From Halanaerobium saccharolyticum subsp. saccharolyticum DSM 6643 (GTDB lineage: Bacteria > Bacillota > Halanaerobiia > Halanaerobiales > Halanaerobiaceae): a stretch of 64,000 nt of DNA. The DNA lies in NCBI RefSeq assembly GCF_000350165.1, contig NZ_CAUI01000023.1, forward strand, positions 372,001-436,000, written 5' to 3'. Below are positions 54,026 through 61,746 of the stretch, piece by piece. Numbering within the stretch: position 1 is the first letter of the stretch; each line of letters begins with the position of its first letter. Position numbers and translations under genes: made by a program. The notes beneath the pieces were generated by a model. The model made no database searches. It saw only the letters and a list, made by a program, of their open reading frames with translations, and was not told the DNA's origin.

Positions 54026-54046
54026 TATTATGTTGTCATTACAAGT
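54026..54046 (-). promoter_or_regulatory. Probable GntR operator, copy 2 (upstream of agaS)
   Basis: A 21-base sequence shared with 54804-54824 at 20 of 21 positions, core TTGTCATTACAA on the plus strand (a half-palindrome TTGT...ACAA). It lies 20 bases before the agaS start, in the only gap between gntR and agaS. Confidence 0.75.
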
Positions 54047-54047
54047 T

Positions 54048-54070
54048 GAGTAAAAATTCAATTTTTACTC
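54048..54070. repeat. Perfect 23-base palindrome spanning the GntR stop codon
   Basis: GAGTAAAAATT on both arms around one central base. The palindrome includes the gntR TAA stop codon (54065-54067) and abuts the agaS operator copy. It may be a short terminator/attenuator or an additional binding site. Confidence 0.55.
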
Positions 54071-54799
54071 AAGAACAACATGAAATTTAAATTTATCTCC
54101 TCTAGCTACACTTACAGTGTATTCAATGACTTTTTCCTTCTCATAAGTTAATCTTTTCAATAGAATAGCTGGGGAATTTTCTTTAACTTCAAGATGTTTT
54201 TCTTCTTCAGCTGTTATAGAAGTTGCTTGAAAAGTTTCTTCAGCTTTTTCAAAGTTTACATTATATTTATCTGAAAAAATATCATACATTGCTTTATTAC
54301 TTAGCAATTCTTTGTTTAAGCCTCGAAATCTATCTACAGGTAGATAAGTGGTTTCTAGCATCATTGGCAGATCATCTGCAAGTCTCAATCTAGTAAATTT
54401 ATAGATCTTTGTATGAATATCTATATTTAGTATTTCTGAAATTTTAGCATCGGCTTTTTTAATTTCAAATTTAAGCACATTTGAAGAAGGCTCTTTCCCA
54501 TTTTTTTTCATTTCTTCAGTAAAACTATAAAAACTTAAAAGGTCTTGCTCAAAAGCTTCAGAAGAAATAAAAACACCTTTACCCTGTTTTTTATATATAT
54601 AATTATTTTTTTCTAGTTCAACCATGGCTCTTCTTACTGTTGCTCGACTGATATCATATTCTTCACAAAGTTCTCTTTCAGATGGTAATTTATCATTTTC
54701 ATTGTATATACCACTATGAATTTTTTCTGTAATTATATCATATAACTGATAATATAATGGTAATCTATTATCAGTGCTTACCTTATTCAAGTTAACCAC
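54065..54799 (-). CDS. GntR-family (HutC/UTRA) transcriptional regulator
   Basis: A 244-residue repressor. An N-terminal winged helix (about 10-80) contains LPSERELCEEYDISRATVRRAM and KQGKGVFIS. The C-terminal UTRA ligand domain (about 95-240) has the usual LPMMLETTYLP and closing EYTVSVARGDKFKFHVVLE. It is the first gene of the amino-sugar operon and is expected to respond to a phosphorylated amino sugar. Matching operators sit at its own promoter and before agaS. The start codon has AAGAGGTG upstream. Confidence 0.92.
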   Translation of the reverse strand: MVNLNKVSTDNRLPLYYQLYDIITEKIHSGIYNENDKLPSERELCEEYDISRATVRRAMVELEKNNYIYKKQGKGVFISSEAFEQDLLSFYSFTEEMKKNGKEPSSNVLKFEIKKADAKISEILNIDIHTKIYKFTRLRLADDLPMMLETTYLPVDRFRGLNKELLSNKAMYDIFSDKYNVNFEKAEETFQATSITAEEEKHLEVKENSPAILLKRLTYEKEKVIEYTVSVARGDKFKFHVVLE

Positions 54800-54803
54800 C
54801 TCT

Positions 54804-54861
54804 TATTATGTTGTCATTATAAGTTTAAATATATTGTATATTTTATTTTTTGAATTGTCAA
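54804..54861 (-). promoter_or_regulatory. gntR promoter with operator copy 1
   Basis: Minus strand: -35 TTGACA (54856-54861), exact 17-base spacer, -10 TACAAT (54833-54838). A 21-base operator (54804-54824) begins about 9 bases downstream of the -10, so it overlaps the predicted transcription start. It matches the copy upstream of agaS with one change. This is the expected position for autorepression. Confidence 0.82.
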
Positions 54862-54869
54862 GCAATTTT

Positions 54870-55649
54870 TTAAATTTTCCTTCTTAAATATTCTAAATCT
54901 TCGGGAGTTCCAACATCCTGACAGTAGTCTTCACTTTTAACTGCAAAGAGTTTAGTTTCTGATTTTAACATTAGATTAACGGCAGTCGGCAGTTCATACT
55001 CGCCTCTTTTAGATGGCTTTACCTGATCGATCCACTTAAAAATTTCTGGAGAAAAAAGATAGATCCCGGCACTATTCCAGCCCCCACCTTCAATTTCTGG
55101 CTTTTCAGTAATTGTTTGGACCTGGTAAAAATCTGCTGCTGTCGTTTTTAAGTCGGCTGCTGCTGCCTGCTCAAATTCTACTAATCCACCTTTTTTTATC
55201 TGATCCAGCCAGTTTAAAAGCATAATTGACTGCGGTAATTTTAAGTTAGTTAATGATTTGATCATCTTTAGATAATTTTGGGGTTTAGTAATAATATCGC
55301 CATAAGACATTAAGAAAAATTTATCTTTAAGTATAGATCTAGCTTCCTCGACTGCAGCTGCTGTGCCATAAGAATCAAGATTCTGCTCTAAATAAATCAG
55401 TTCCAGTCCATAAGCACTTTCCCCAAGATACTCTTTTATCTTTTTGCCTTTGTAGGCAATAATTATAATTACTTTTTTTAAGCCTGCTGCAGCATAACCT
55501 TTTAAAATATAATCAATTACTTTCATCCCAGCTTTAATTTCAACTAAAGCTTTTGGAATCTCATCTGTTATCTCGCCTAAGCGGGTACCCCTACCTGCAG
55601 CTAAAATAAGTCCATACTCTAACTTTTGTTTTTTAAGATTAGACATCAT
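54870..55649 (-). CDS. Sugar-1-phosphate nucleotidyltransferase
   Basis: A 259-residue enzyme that makes an NDP-sugar from NTP and sugar-1-phosphate in the cytoplasm. The N-terminal LILAAGRGTRLGEITDEIPKAL is the nucleotidyltransferase signature, with the metal/nucleotide Asp in MSYGDII and a later WNSAGIYLFSP; the C-terminal SEDYCQDVGTPEDL is also typical. It is the last gene of the operon and follows the phosphohexomutase, so the pair makes sugar-1-phosphate and then NDP-sugar. ATGs at 55649 and 55646 are both possible starts behind GGAGG. Confidence 0.88.
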   Translation of the reverse strand: MMSNLKKQKLEYGLILAAGRGTRLGEITDEIPKALVEIKAGMKVIDYILKGYAAAGLKKVIIIIAYKGKKIKEYLGESAYGLELIYLEQNLDSYGTAAAVEEARSILKDKFFLMSYGDIITKPQNYLKMIKSLTNLKLPQSIMLLNWLDQIKKGGLVEFEQAAAADLKTTAADFYQVQTITEKPEIEGGGWNSAGIYLFSPEIFKWIDQVKPSKRGEYELPTAVNLMLKSETKLFAVKSEDYCQDVGTPEDLEYLRRKI

Positions 55650-55663
55650 AATTCCTCCAAAAA

Positions 55664-57103
55664 TTATATTCCTAAATCATTTTTTAAAAGCTTAAGAATT
55701 TCCTGTACCTCAACCTCATTTTCCATCTCCATATAGATTCTAAGCAGCGGCTCAGTTCCGGAAAAACGAATTGAAATCCAGCACTGATCATCATAATAAT
55801 ATTTGACTCCATCTAGATAACTGGTTTTAAGCAGCTTCTTTTCTGAAATTAAATCATTTTCAATTAAATTACTTAAATTAGGCTGGTATTTATCTTCAAA
55901 AAGCATTGTTTCCAGTCTTTTTCTCTGTGATGGCTGATAGTCAAAATTAGAATAGGAAAAATATAAAGAGCCAAACTTTTGCTCAATTTCAGCTAATATT
56001 TCACCAATTTTTTTACCGGTTCTGGCCATCATTTCTACTGCCAATAAAGATGCTAAAATACCGTCTTTTCCATTGACATGACCTCTAATTTTTAGACCTC
56101 CACTGCTTTCTCCCCCCAACAGCAGATCATGCTGCTGCATTTTTTGGGAGATATTTTTGAAGCCAACAGGAACTTCATAAGCTTCTTCTCCATAATAATC
56201 TGCCATCTCATCTAGAATATGGGTAGTGGCAATATTTCTGACAATACCTCCACTCTCATTTCTATATTCTTTAAGATAATAATATAATAACTTTAAAACA
56301 TCATTATAATCTACAAATTTACCAGCCTCATCTATCAGAGCCATCCGATCAGAATCACCATCAGTAGCCAGACCAAAATCATATTTACCTTTTTCTATTC
56401 TAACTTCCATATCACCAAGCTGTTCCCGATTAGGTGAAGGAATATCTAGGCCAAACATTGTATCGCGATAGGCATTCATAGTATCTACATAGCAGCGCAA
56501 GGAAGCCAGACACATCATCATAATATCTTTGGCTACTCCATACATCGGATTAAAAAGAATTTTAAAATTTTTAGATTGAATTATCTCTTCATCAATTAAC
56601 TCCAGCAGTGAATCTATATACTGATTTTTATTATTATAATATGTTATTTTACCTGCTTTAATTAATTCAAAAAAACTACCCCGCTGATAATCATAATCTC
56701 CAATTTCTGCAGCTAACTCTTCCAGTCGATCAGTAACTTTCTCTGGTGCATCTCTACCCTCTTCTACAAATATTTTAATCCCATTATATTCAGCAGAGTT
56801 ATGAGATGCTGTAATTGAAGCACCTAAATTTAAATTATTTTCCTCAACGGCCAGCATAACCATTGGCGTTGGAGCAGCTTCTTCCATAAACATAACTTCA
56901 ATTCCTTCTTCGACCAGACTTTCTGAGAGCGCACGTGAAAAACGGCCGGATAAAAAACGAAAATCATGTCCTACCACTACCTTTTTTTTATAATCATTTT
57001 CTTTAAGATAGCAGGCCATAGCCTTCCCCACCAGTTTAACATTATAGAAGGTAAAATCTTCAGCAATAATTGCCCGCCAGCCGCCTGTACCAAATTTTAT
57101 CAT
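55664..57103 (-). CDS. Phosphoglucomutase/phosphomannomutase family protein
   Basis: A 479-residue alpha-D-phosphohexomutase that moves phosphate between C6 and C1 of a hexose. Motifs are in order: KFGTGGWRAI, the catalytic serine in ITASHNSAEYNGIK, metal-binding ATDGDSDRMALID, sugar-binding GGESSGGLKI and phosphate-binding IRFSGTEPLLRIY. All active-site motifs are intact. The start follows the permease by 4 bases, so it is part of the importer operon. Its product would be the substrate of the downstream nucleotidyltransferase. Confidence 0.92.
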   Translation of the reverse strand: MIKFGTGGWRAIIAEDFTFYNVKLVGKAMACYLKENDYKKKVVVGHDFRFLSGRFSRALSESLVEEGIEVMFMEEAAPTPMVMLAVEENNLNLGASITASHNSAEYNGIKIFVEEGRDAPEKVTDRLEELAAEIGDYDYQRGSFFELIKAGKITYYNNKNQYIDSLLELIDEEIIQSKNFKILFNPMYGVAKDIMMMCLASLRCYVDTMNAYRDTMFGLDIPSPNREQLGDMEVRIEKGKYDFGLATDGDSDRMALIDEAGKFVDYNDVLKLLYYYLKEYRNESGGIVRNIATTHILDEMADYYGEEAYEVPVGFKNISQKMQQHDLLLGGESSGGLKIRGHVNGKDGILASLLAVEMMARTGKKIGEILAEIEQKFGSLYFSYSNFDYQPSQRKRLETMLFEDKYQPNLSNLIENDLISEKKLLKTSYLDGVKYYYDDQCWISIRFSGTEPLLRIYMEMENEVEVQEILKLLKNDLGI

Positions 57104-57107
57104 TAGA

Positions 57108-57941
57108 TCACCCCTTTGTTCCTGAAGTAAGCATTCCTCTTACAAAATACTTCTGCATTGACATATAGACTAAAAGAATTGGTAAAATAGAAAGTACTGA
57201 TCCGGCTAATAAAAGATGCCATTGAGTACCATAATTTCCTTTAAACATTGCCAACCCCATTGTTACTGTATAGAGCTCAGGTTTATCAATATAGATTACC
57301 GGTCTTAAAAGAGCATTCCAGTTATTCATAAAAGCAATAATAAATAGTGAAGCTAGAGAAGGCTTAGCATTAGGAAGAAAAACCCGATAATACATCTGCC
57401 AGTCAGTTACTCCATCAATAAAAGCAGCTTCTTCCATTGAAGAAGGCATATTTTCAAAAGTACTGCGAAATAAGAAAGTACCAAAAGATCCAATTAAAAT
57501 TGAAGGTACTATTAATGGTAAATAAGTATTATACCAGCCTAATTTAAGCATGATAAAGTACTCGGGAATAATTGTTACCTGAATCGGCATCATCATAGTT
57601 GCTAACATTAAAGCAAAAATAACTTCTTTACCCTTAAATTCCATTCGCGCAAAAGCAAATCCCCCCAGACTGCAGGTGAAAAGCTGACCTAAAGCGGCCA
57701 TTCCTGCAACAAAAAAGGAGTTTATAATAAATCTGATAAAATTATATTCATTTAAAATTGTTTGATAGTTATCCCACATACCTGCTTGGAATAATTTCTC
57801 GGGAATAAAGCTTGGAGTTAAAGCAAATATTTCTCCCATCGTTTTAAAAGAAGAAGAAAGCATCCATAAAAAAGGAAAAATTGTAGTTAAAGAAATAATA
57901 ATCAAAATCGAATATAATAAAACTTTTCTGCCAGTACTCAT
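57108..57941 (-). CDS. MalG/UgpE-type carbohydrate ABC transporter permease
   Basis: A 277-residue inner-membrane permease with six predicted helices and an EAA loop MEEAAFIDGVTDWQMYYRVFLPNAKP. The C-terminal YFVRGMLTSGTKG is typical. It pairs with the MalF-type permease directly upstream, 13 bases away. No ATPase gene occurs in this operon either. The ATG has AGGGGGTG upstream. Confidence 0.91.
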   Translation of the reverse strand: MSTGRKVLLYSILIIISLTTIFPFLWMLSSSFKTMGEIFALTPSFIPEKLFQAGMWDNYQTILNEYNFIRFIINSFFVAGMAALGQLFTCSLGGFAFARMEFKGKEVIFALMLATMMMPIQVTIIPEYFIMLKLGWYNTYLPLIVPSILIGSFGTFLFRSTFENMPSSMEEAAFIDGVTDWQMYYRVFLPNAKPSLASLFIIAFMNNWNALLRPVIYIDKPELYTVTMGLAMFKGNYGTQWHLLLAGSVLSILPILLVYMSMQKYFVRGMLTSGTKG

Positions 57942-57954
57942 CTAATAGCACCCC

Positions 57955-58830
57955 CTATTCGCTGTAATTTACCCAGCGTTTTTTATATTTAAAGTTCAAA
58001 TAGGTAAATACAGCTACAATTATAAATAAAACATAAGACATTGCAGAAGCATAGCCCATTCTAAAATGTTTAAAAGCATTAACATAAATACTAAAAATCA
58101 GAGTTGATGAAGCATAATTTGGACCACCCTGAGTCATAATATAAGTTAATTCGAAAGTTTTAAGTGACATAATAATTGAAATTATAAGTACAAAAAAAGT
58201 TGTTGGCGAAAGCAGCGGCAGAGTAATATATCTAAACTTTTGCCAGACACTTGCCCCATCAATTGTTGCTGCTTCATAATACATTTCTGGAATGTTTTGT
58301 AGTCCTGCTAAAAATAATATCATCTGGTAACCGGCCATTTTCCAGATATAAACAAAAATTAAGGTAAAAAGTGCATATTTTGCATCTCCAAGTAGAGATG
58401 GAATACGGGCCAGACCAAAAAACTGATTTAAAATTTGATAGACAAGTCCAAAGCGGGGACTTAAAATCCAACTCCAGATAACTCCAATTGAGACAACAGA
58501 AGTAATTACCGGTAAATAAAAAAGACCTCTAAAAAATGTCATTCCCCTTAACTTATTATTAACTAAAAGTGCTAAAAATAAAGCAACAATCATTACTCCT
58601 GGCACAAATACTGTAGAGAAAATAACTGTGTTTTTTAAAATAAGGAGAAAAATATCTGAGCTGAATAATTCTTTGTAATTACCGAGCCCAATCCATTTGG
58701 GAGCAGAAAAAACATTCCAGCGGGTAAAACTTGCCAAACCAGCTGCCAGCATCGGCCCCAATCTAAAGAAAACTAAACCTAAAATAGTTGGAATTAGAAA
58801 AATCCAGGGTGTAGATTTTTTATAACGCAT
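57955..58830 (-). CDS. MalF/UgpA-type sugar ABC transporter permease
   Basis: A 291-residue inner-membrane permease with an EAA loop YEAATIDGASVWQKFRYITLPLLSP. The N-terminal TPWIFLIPTILGLVFF and MLAAGLASFTRWNVF are typical of MalF/UgpA proteins. The ORF opens at TTG 58833, but GGAGGTAC fits the ATG at 58830. It is downstream of the binding-protein gene after an attenuator-like hairpin. Confidence 0.91.
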   Translation of the reverse strand: MRYKKSTPWIFLIPTILGLVFFRLGPMLAAGLASFTRWNVFSAPKWIGLGNYKELFSSDIFLLILKNTVIFSTVFVPGVMIVALFLALLVNNKLRGMTFFRGLFYLPVITSVVSIGVIWSWILSPRFGLVYQILNQFFGLARIPSLLGDAKYALFTLIFVYIWKMAGYQMILFLAGLQNIPEMYYEAATIDGASVWQKFRYITLPLLSPTTFFVLIISIIMSLKTFELTYIMTQGGPNYASSTLIFSIYVNAFKHFRMGYASAMSYVLFIIVAVFTYLNFKYKKRWVNYSE

Positions 58831-58849
58831 CAAAGTACCTCCTTAAAAA

Positions 58850-58875
58850 AGAAATGGGGAAAATTCCCCATTTCT
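58850..58875 (-). terminator. Intercistronic attenuator-like hairpin after the binding-protein gene
   Basis: Perfect 12-bp arms AGAAATGGGGAA/TTCCCCATTTCT with a 2-base loop, followed on the minus strand by TTTTTT and then by the permease ribosome binding site AAGGAGG. It has the same design as 50147-50181. Confidence 0.88.
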
Positions 58876-58889
58876 CAGATTATAGCAAA

Positions 58890-60200
58890 CTATTCTTCAG
58901 GATAATATCTTTCTAAGACTTCATTACCATGTTTGGTGAATGATTCAATTGCTTCTTCTACTGTCATTTCACCATTAGTAACACTATCAAGTACACCATT
59001 CATTCCGGCTCCACCTGTGTCAGCATAACCGCGCCATTCTCCCCAACCAATGGTAAAACTGGTTCTACCAATCATTTCTCCTAATTCTAAAACAATCTCC
59101 ATTTCAGCTGGCTGTTTATCTTCTTCAATCCACTGCTCAGAATTTGCAAGTTCTTTATTAATTGGTACTTTACCTGCCATGTAGGATTCTAAAGGTCGAT
59201 TTTTACCAACTAAATATTTAACCAATTTCCAGGCAGCCTCTTGCTGCTCACTATTTTTTGAAATAGCTATCGAATCTGGCCAACCATAAGCCTCGTAGTC
59301 ACCTGGTTCAGCAGAAGGACCTGCAGGTACCTTTGCTATTCCCCAGTCAAATTTACCATTTACCATATCACGTACATGCTGAATATTCCAGGAACCATCA
59401 ACCCACATTGCAGTCTGCTCTAAGGGGAACATATCCTGCTGTCTGATACCAACTATATCTCGCTTGGGAGGTGAAACATTATATTTATTGCTTAAATCTC
59501 CAAGAAACTCTAGTGCTTCTTTAGCTTTAGCGTCAACTTCAATTCTGGTTTTATCTTCATTTAAAATTCGACCACCATTAGCATAAACCCAGGGCTCAAC
59601 ATGAGCATAACGTCCATACCACCAGTGACCATAACGCTCAGCAATTCCATCCTCATTCTCATCTATTGTCAGCTCGACAGCTGCTTTTCTAAAATCTTCC
59701 CAGCTCCAATTTTCATCAGGATAATCTAATCCTGCCTGATCAAACATATCTTTATTATAATATAAAACTGTTGTTACCCAGGCATAGGGCATTCCATACA
59801 TATCACTGCTTTCTTTATCTGGATAACGCAGGGTTGAAAATACCTTAGTAAAATAATCATCCTGGGGCAGAGTATCAACCTGATCCTGAATATTCATCAA
59901 AAGGCCATCCTGCGCCCACTGGTCTATATAACCTGAAGACATGCTGAATACATCGGGTAGTTCACCAGCAGAAGCCATTGCAGAAATTTTTGGCCAGTAA
60001 TTTGAAGGTTCTAAAGCAGTAAATTCAACTTCGATATCTGGATTTTCTGCTTCAAACTGATCAATTAATTTTTGTTCTACCGCTTTAAATTCTGGATCCC
60101 ACATAAAATAACGGATTGTTGTTGTCTGAGCATAAGCTGCTGCAGCAAAACTAAGAATTAAAAATAATGTTAAACTGATAACTAATAATTTTTTTTGCAT
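58890..60200 (-). CDS. Extracellular sugar-binding protein (family 1 solute-binding protein)
   Basis: A 436-residue exported binding protein. The signal peptide (about 1-24) ends near AAAYAQT with no lipobox Cys. The mature start TTIRYFMWDPEFKAVEQKLIDQFEAENP is typical of UgpB/MalE-like proteins. Sugar-stacking aromatics occur in WAQDGLLMNI, YAWVTTVLYYNKD and the Trp-rich WGEWRGYADTGG. It serves the two permeases downstream. It lies 10 bases after the phosphodiester-glycosidase-like gene. The stop is TAG. Confidence 0.91.
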   Translation of the reverse strand: MQKKLLVISLTLFLILSFAAAAYAQTTTIRYFMWDPEFKAVEQKLIDQFEAENPDIEVEFTALEPSNYWPKISAMASAGELPDVFSMSSGYIDQWAQDGLLMNIQDQVDTLPQDDYFTKVFSTLRYPDKESSDMYGMPYAWVTTVLYYNKDMFDQAGLDYPDENWSWEDFRKAAVELTIDENEDGIAERYGHWWYGRYAHVEPWVYANGGRILNEDKTRIEVDAKAKEALEFLGDLSNKYNVSPPKRDIVGIRQQDMFPLEQTAMWVDGSWNIQHVRDMVNGKFDWGIAKVPAGPSAEPGDYEAYGWPDSIAISKNSEQQEAAWKLVKYLVGKNRPLESYMAGKVPINKELANSEQWIEEDKQPAEMEIVLELGEMIGRTSFTIGWGEWRGYADTGGAGMNGVLDSVTNGEMTVEEAIESFTKHGNEVLERYYPEE

Positions 60201-60210
60201 TTTTATCCCC

Positions 60211-61746
60211 CTATAATTTTGATATAAACCCTATTGTCGGCACCATTCTTTCGTAGACAACTCCAGGTAAGCCTCTGCGATCTGCTGTTTTAAAAAGACT
60301 TCCATACAGATATTGAATATTTGCGGAACCACCTCCATCCAAATTCAAAGCATATTTATAATTTCTTTTGTGAGCCCACTCTGCCAGTTCAAGCAGGGTA
60401 GCTCCAGAAGATTCATCACCAGCTTCCATGCCAGTATTTACTGATTCTACTGCCAGCAGACAAAACTCATTTTTATAATTAATACCTGCTGCCAGTCGGG
60501 CAGCTCTGGTCTGATCAATATCATCGGCATAATCTGTTGGTACAACTCTTTCAAACTGTGCTCTCTCAATTTGAGAACTTTGACCACAAAAATCTTCTGC
60601 TTCCAAACTATTATGATCAAGTTTTAAGTCACCGTTTTTAACTAAAATAGGTCCGGTTTGGACGGCGCTTATATATTTTTTACCATTATTGAATTTATAC
60701 TTAACTTTTTGTTCTAAGTTAGAATCAAAATTAAAATCCTGTTCCGGTAAAGAAAGAATAAAAGCATTTTGTGGAATTTCAGTTCTTCCACCTTTTTTAA
60801 TGCCAACAATCAGATCATTAATGATTACAATCTCAATTTTTCCTTTGGCCTGAGGTGTAATTCCCAGGGCTTTATTTTTAGTCTTAACTCCATATTGACG
60901 GGTATAAAGACTGTAATCTGCATTTTCATTAACTTTAAATTTACTTAAATCCCACTCTCTATTTTGAAGCTGAATACTTAGATCTGTTAAAAAAACTTTT
61001 TTTAGTTTCCAGTTATTAGCTTCAGTTTTAAGCAAAGCTGAGCGCTTATAAAGGGGAGGACTGATTATTTGACCAGCACTAATTAACAAACCATAATGAT
61101 CTCCTAATAAAGAATATTTGCTTTCCCAGTCTGCTTCTTCTAAAAGGAAATAGCTGCAGTTAAAAACTAATGGATATTCATGCTGGCGGCTGTAAACTGA
61201 GGGATATGCAATCTCTCCCACTGCTGCTAAATCTCTTTTATAATCTAAAGTCTGATAGATTTCTTGGTCACTAAGTTCATCCTCTGTCTGATAAATTTTA
61301 AGCCGCTGCTCTTTTTCCAGCAGAGAAATTATTTTTGCAGCCTCTGCCGTTTTTGAATTTTTATCTTTAACTTTTAGGCGATTATTTCTAATTAAATAGT
61401 TTTTAGATTTGATTAAAGCCCTTAATTTTTCAGTAATTAAAGCATTTAAGCTTAGATATTCTTCAGCTGCTCCAGCTAAAAGATCTGGAAAATATTCACC
61501 GGCTGCCCTTTGATGATCATAGGCCGCCCAGACTATAACCAGTGGTTTTTCGACTCCTCTTGCGGCAGCTTTTAAAAGCCGAATGTGGGCTGTATCAAAT
61601 AATTTTTGCTGCCAGTTTTTATTTTCCAGCTTAGCAAAGTCAATAGTGCTTGAGTCTTTAACTTTCATTTCTACTAAATTATAATAACTTCCATCTTCTC
61701 TGCTTACCTGCTGGCGATTATAATCCATTGCTTTAGCTAAAATCAT
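60211..61746 (-). CDS. Phosphodiester-glycosidase-like (NAGPA/DUF2233) protein with a novel N-terminal region
   Basis: A 511-residue protein. The C-terminal half (about 190-511) resembles the phosphodiester glycosidase (NAGPA) domain: VFNCSYFL then GDHYGLLISAGQIISPP, later VQTGPILVKNG, ALNLDGGGSANIQYLYG and MVPTIGFISKL. Such domains cleave sugar-1-phosphodiesters. I recognise no family for the first ~190 residues, which are mostly helical and charged. There is no signal peptide or membrane segment, unlike most relatives, so it should act in the cytoplasm. The ATG overlaps the ROK stop by 14 bases, with AAAGGAG 7 bases upstream. It is co-expressed with the importer and sugar-nucleotide genes behind it. 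Confidence 0.8.
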   Translation of the reverse strand: MILAKAMDYNRQQVSREDGSYYNLVEMKVKDSSTIDFAKLENKNWQQKLFDTAHIRLLKAAARGVEKPLVIVWAAYDHQRAAGEYFPDLLAGAAEEYLSLNALITEKLRALIKSKNYLIRNNRLKVKDKNSKTAEAAKIISLLEKEQRLKIYQTEDELSDQEIYQTLDYKRDLAAVGEIAYPSVYSRQHEYPLVFNCSYFLLEEADWESKYSLLGDHYGLLISAGQIISPPLYKRSALLKTEANNWKLKKVFLTDLSIQLQNREWDLSKFKVNENADYSLYTRQYGVKTKNKALGITPQAKGKIEIVIINDLIVGIKKGGRTEIPQNAFILSLPEQDFNFDSNLEQKVKYKFNNGKKYISAVQTGPILVKNGDLKLDHNSLEAEDFCGQSSQIERAQFERVVPTDYADDIDQTRAARLAAGINYKNEFCLLAVESVNTGMEAGDESSGATLLELAEWAHKRNYKYALNLDGGGSANIQYLYGSLFKTADRRGLPGVVYERMVPTIGFISKL

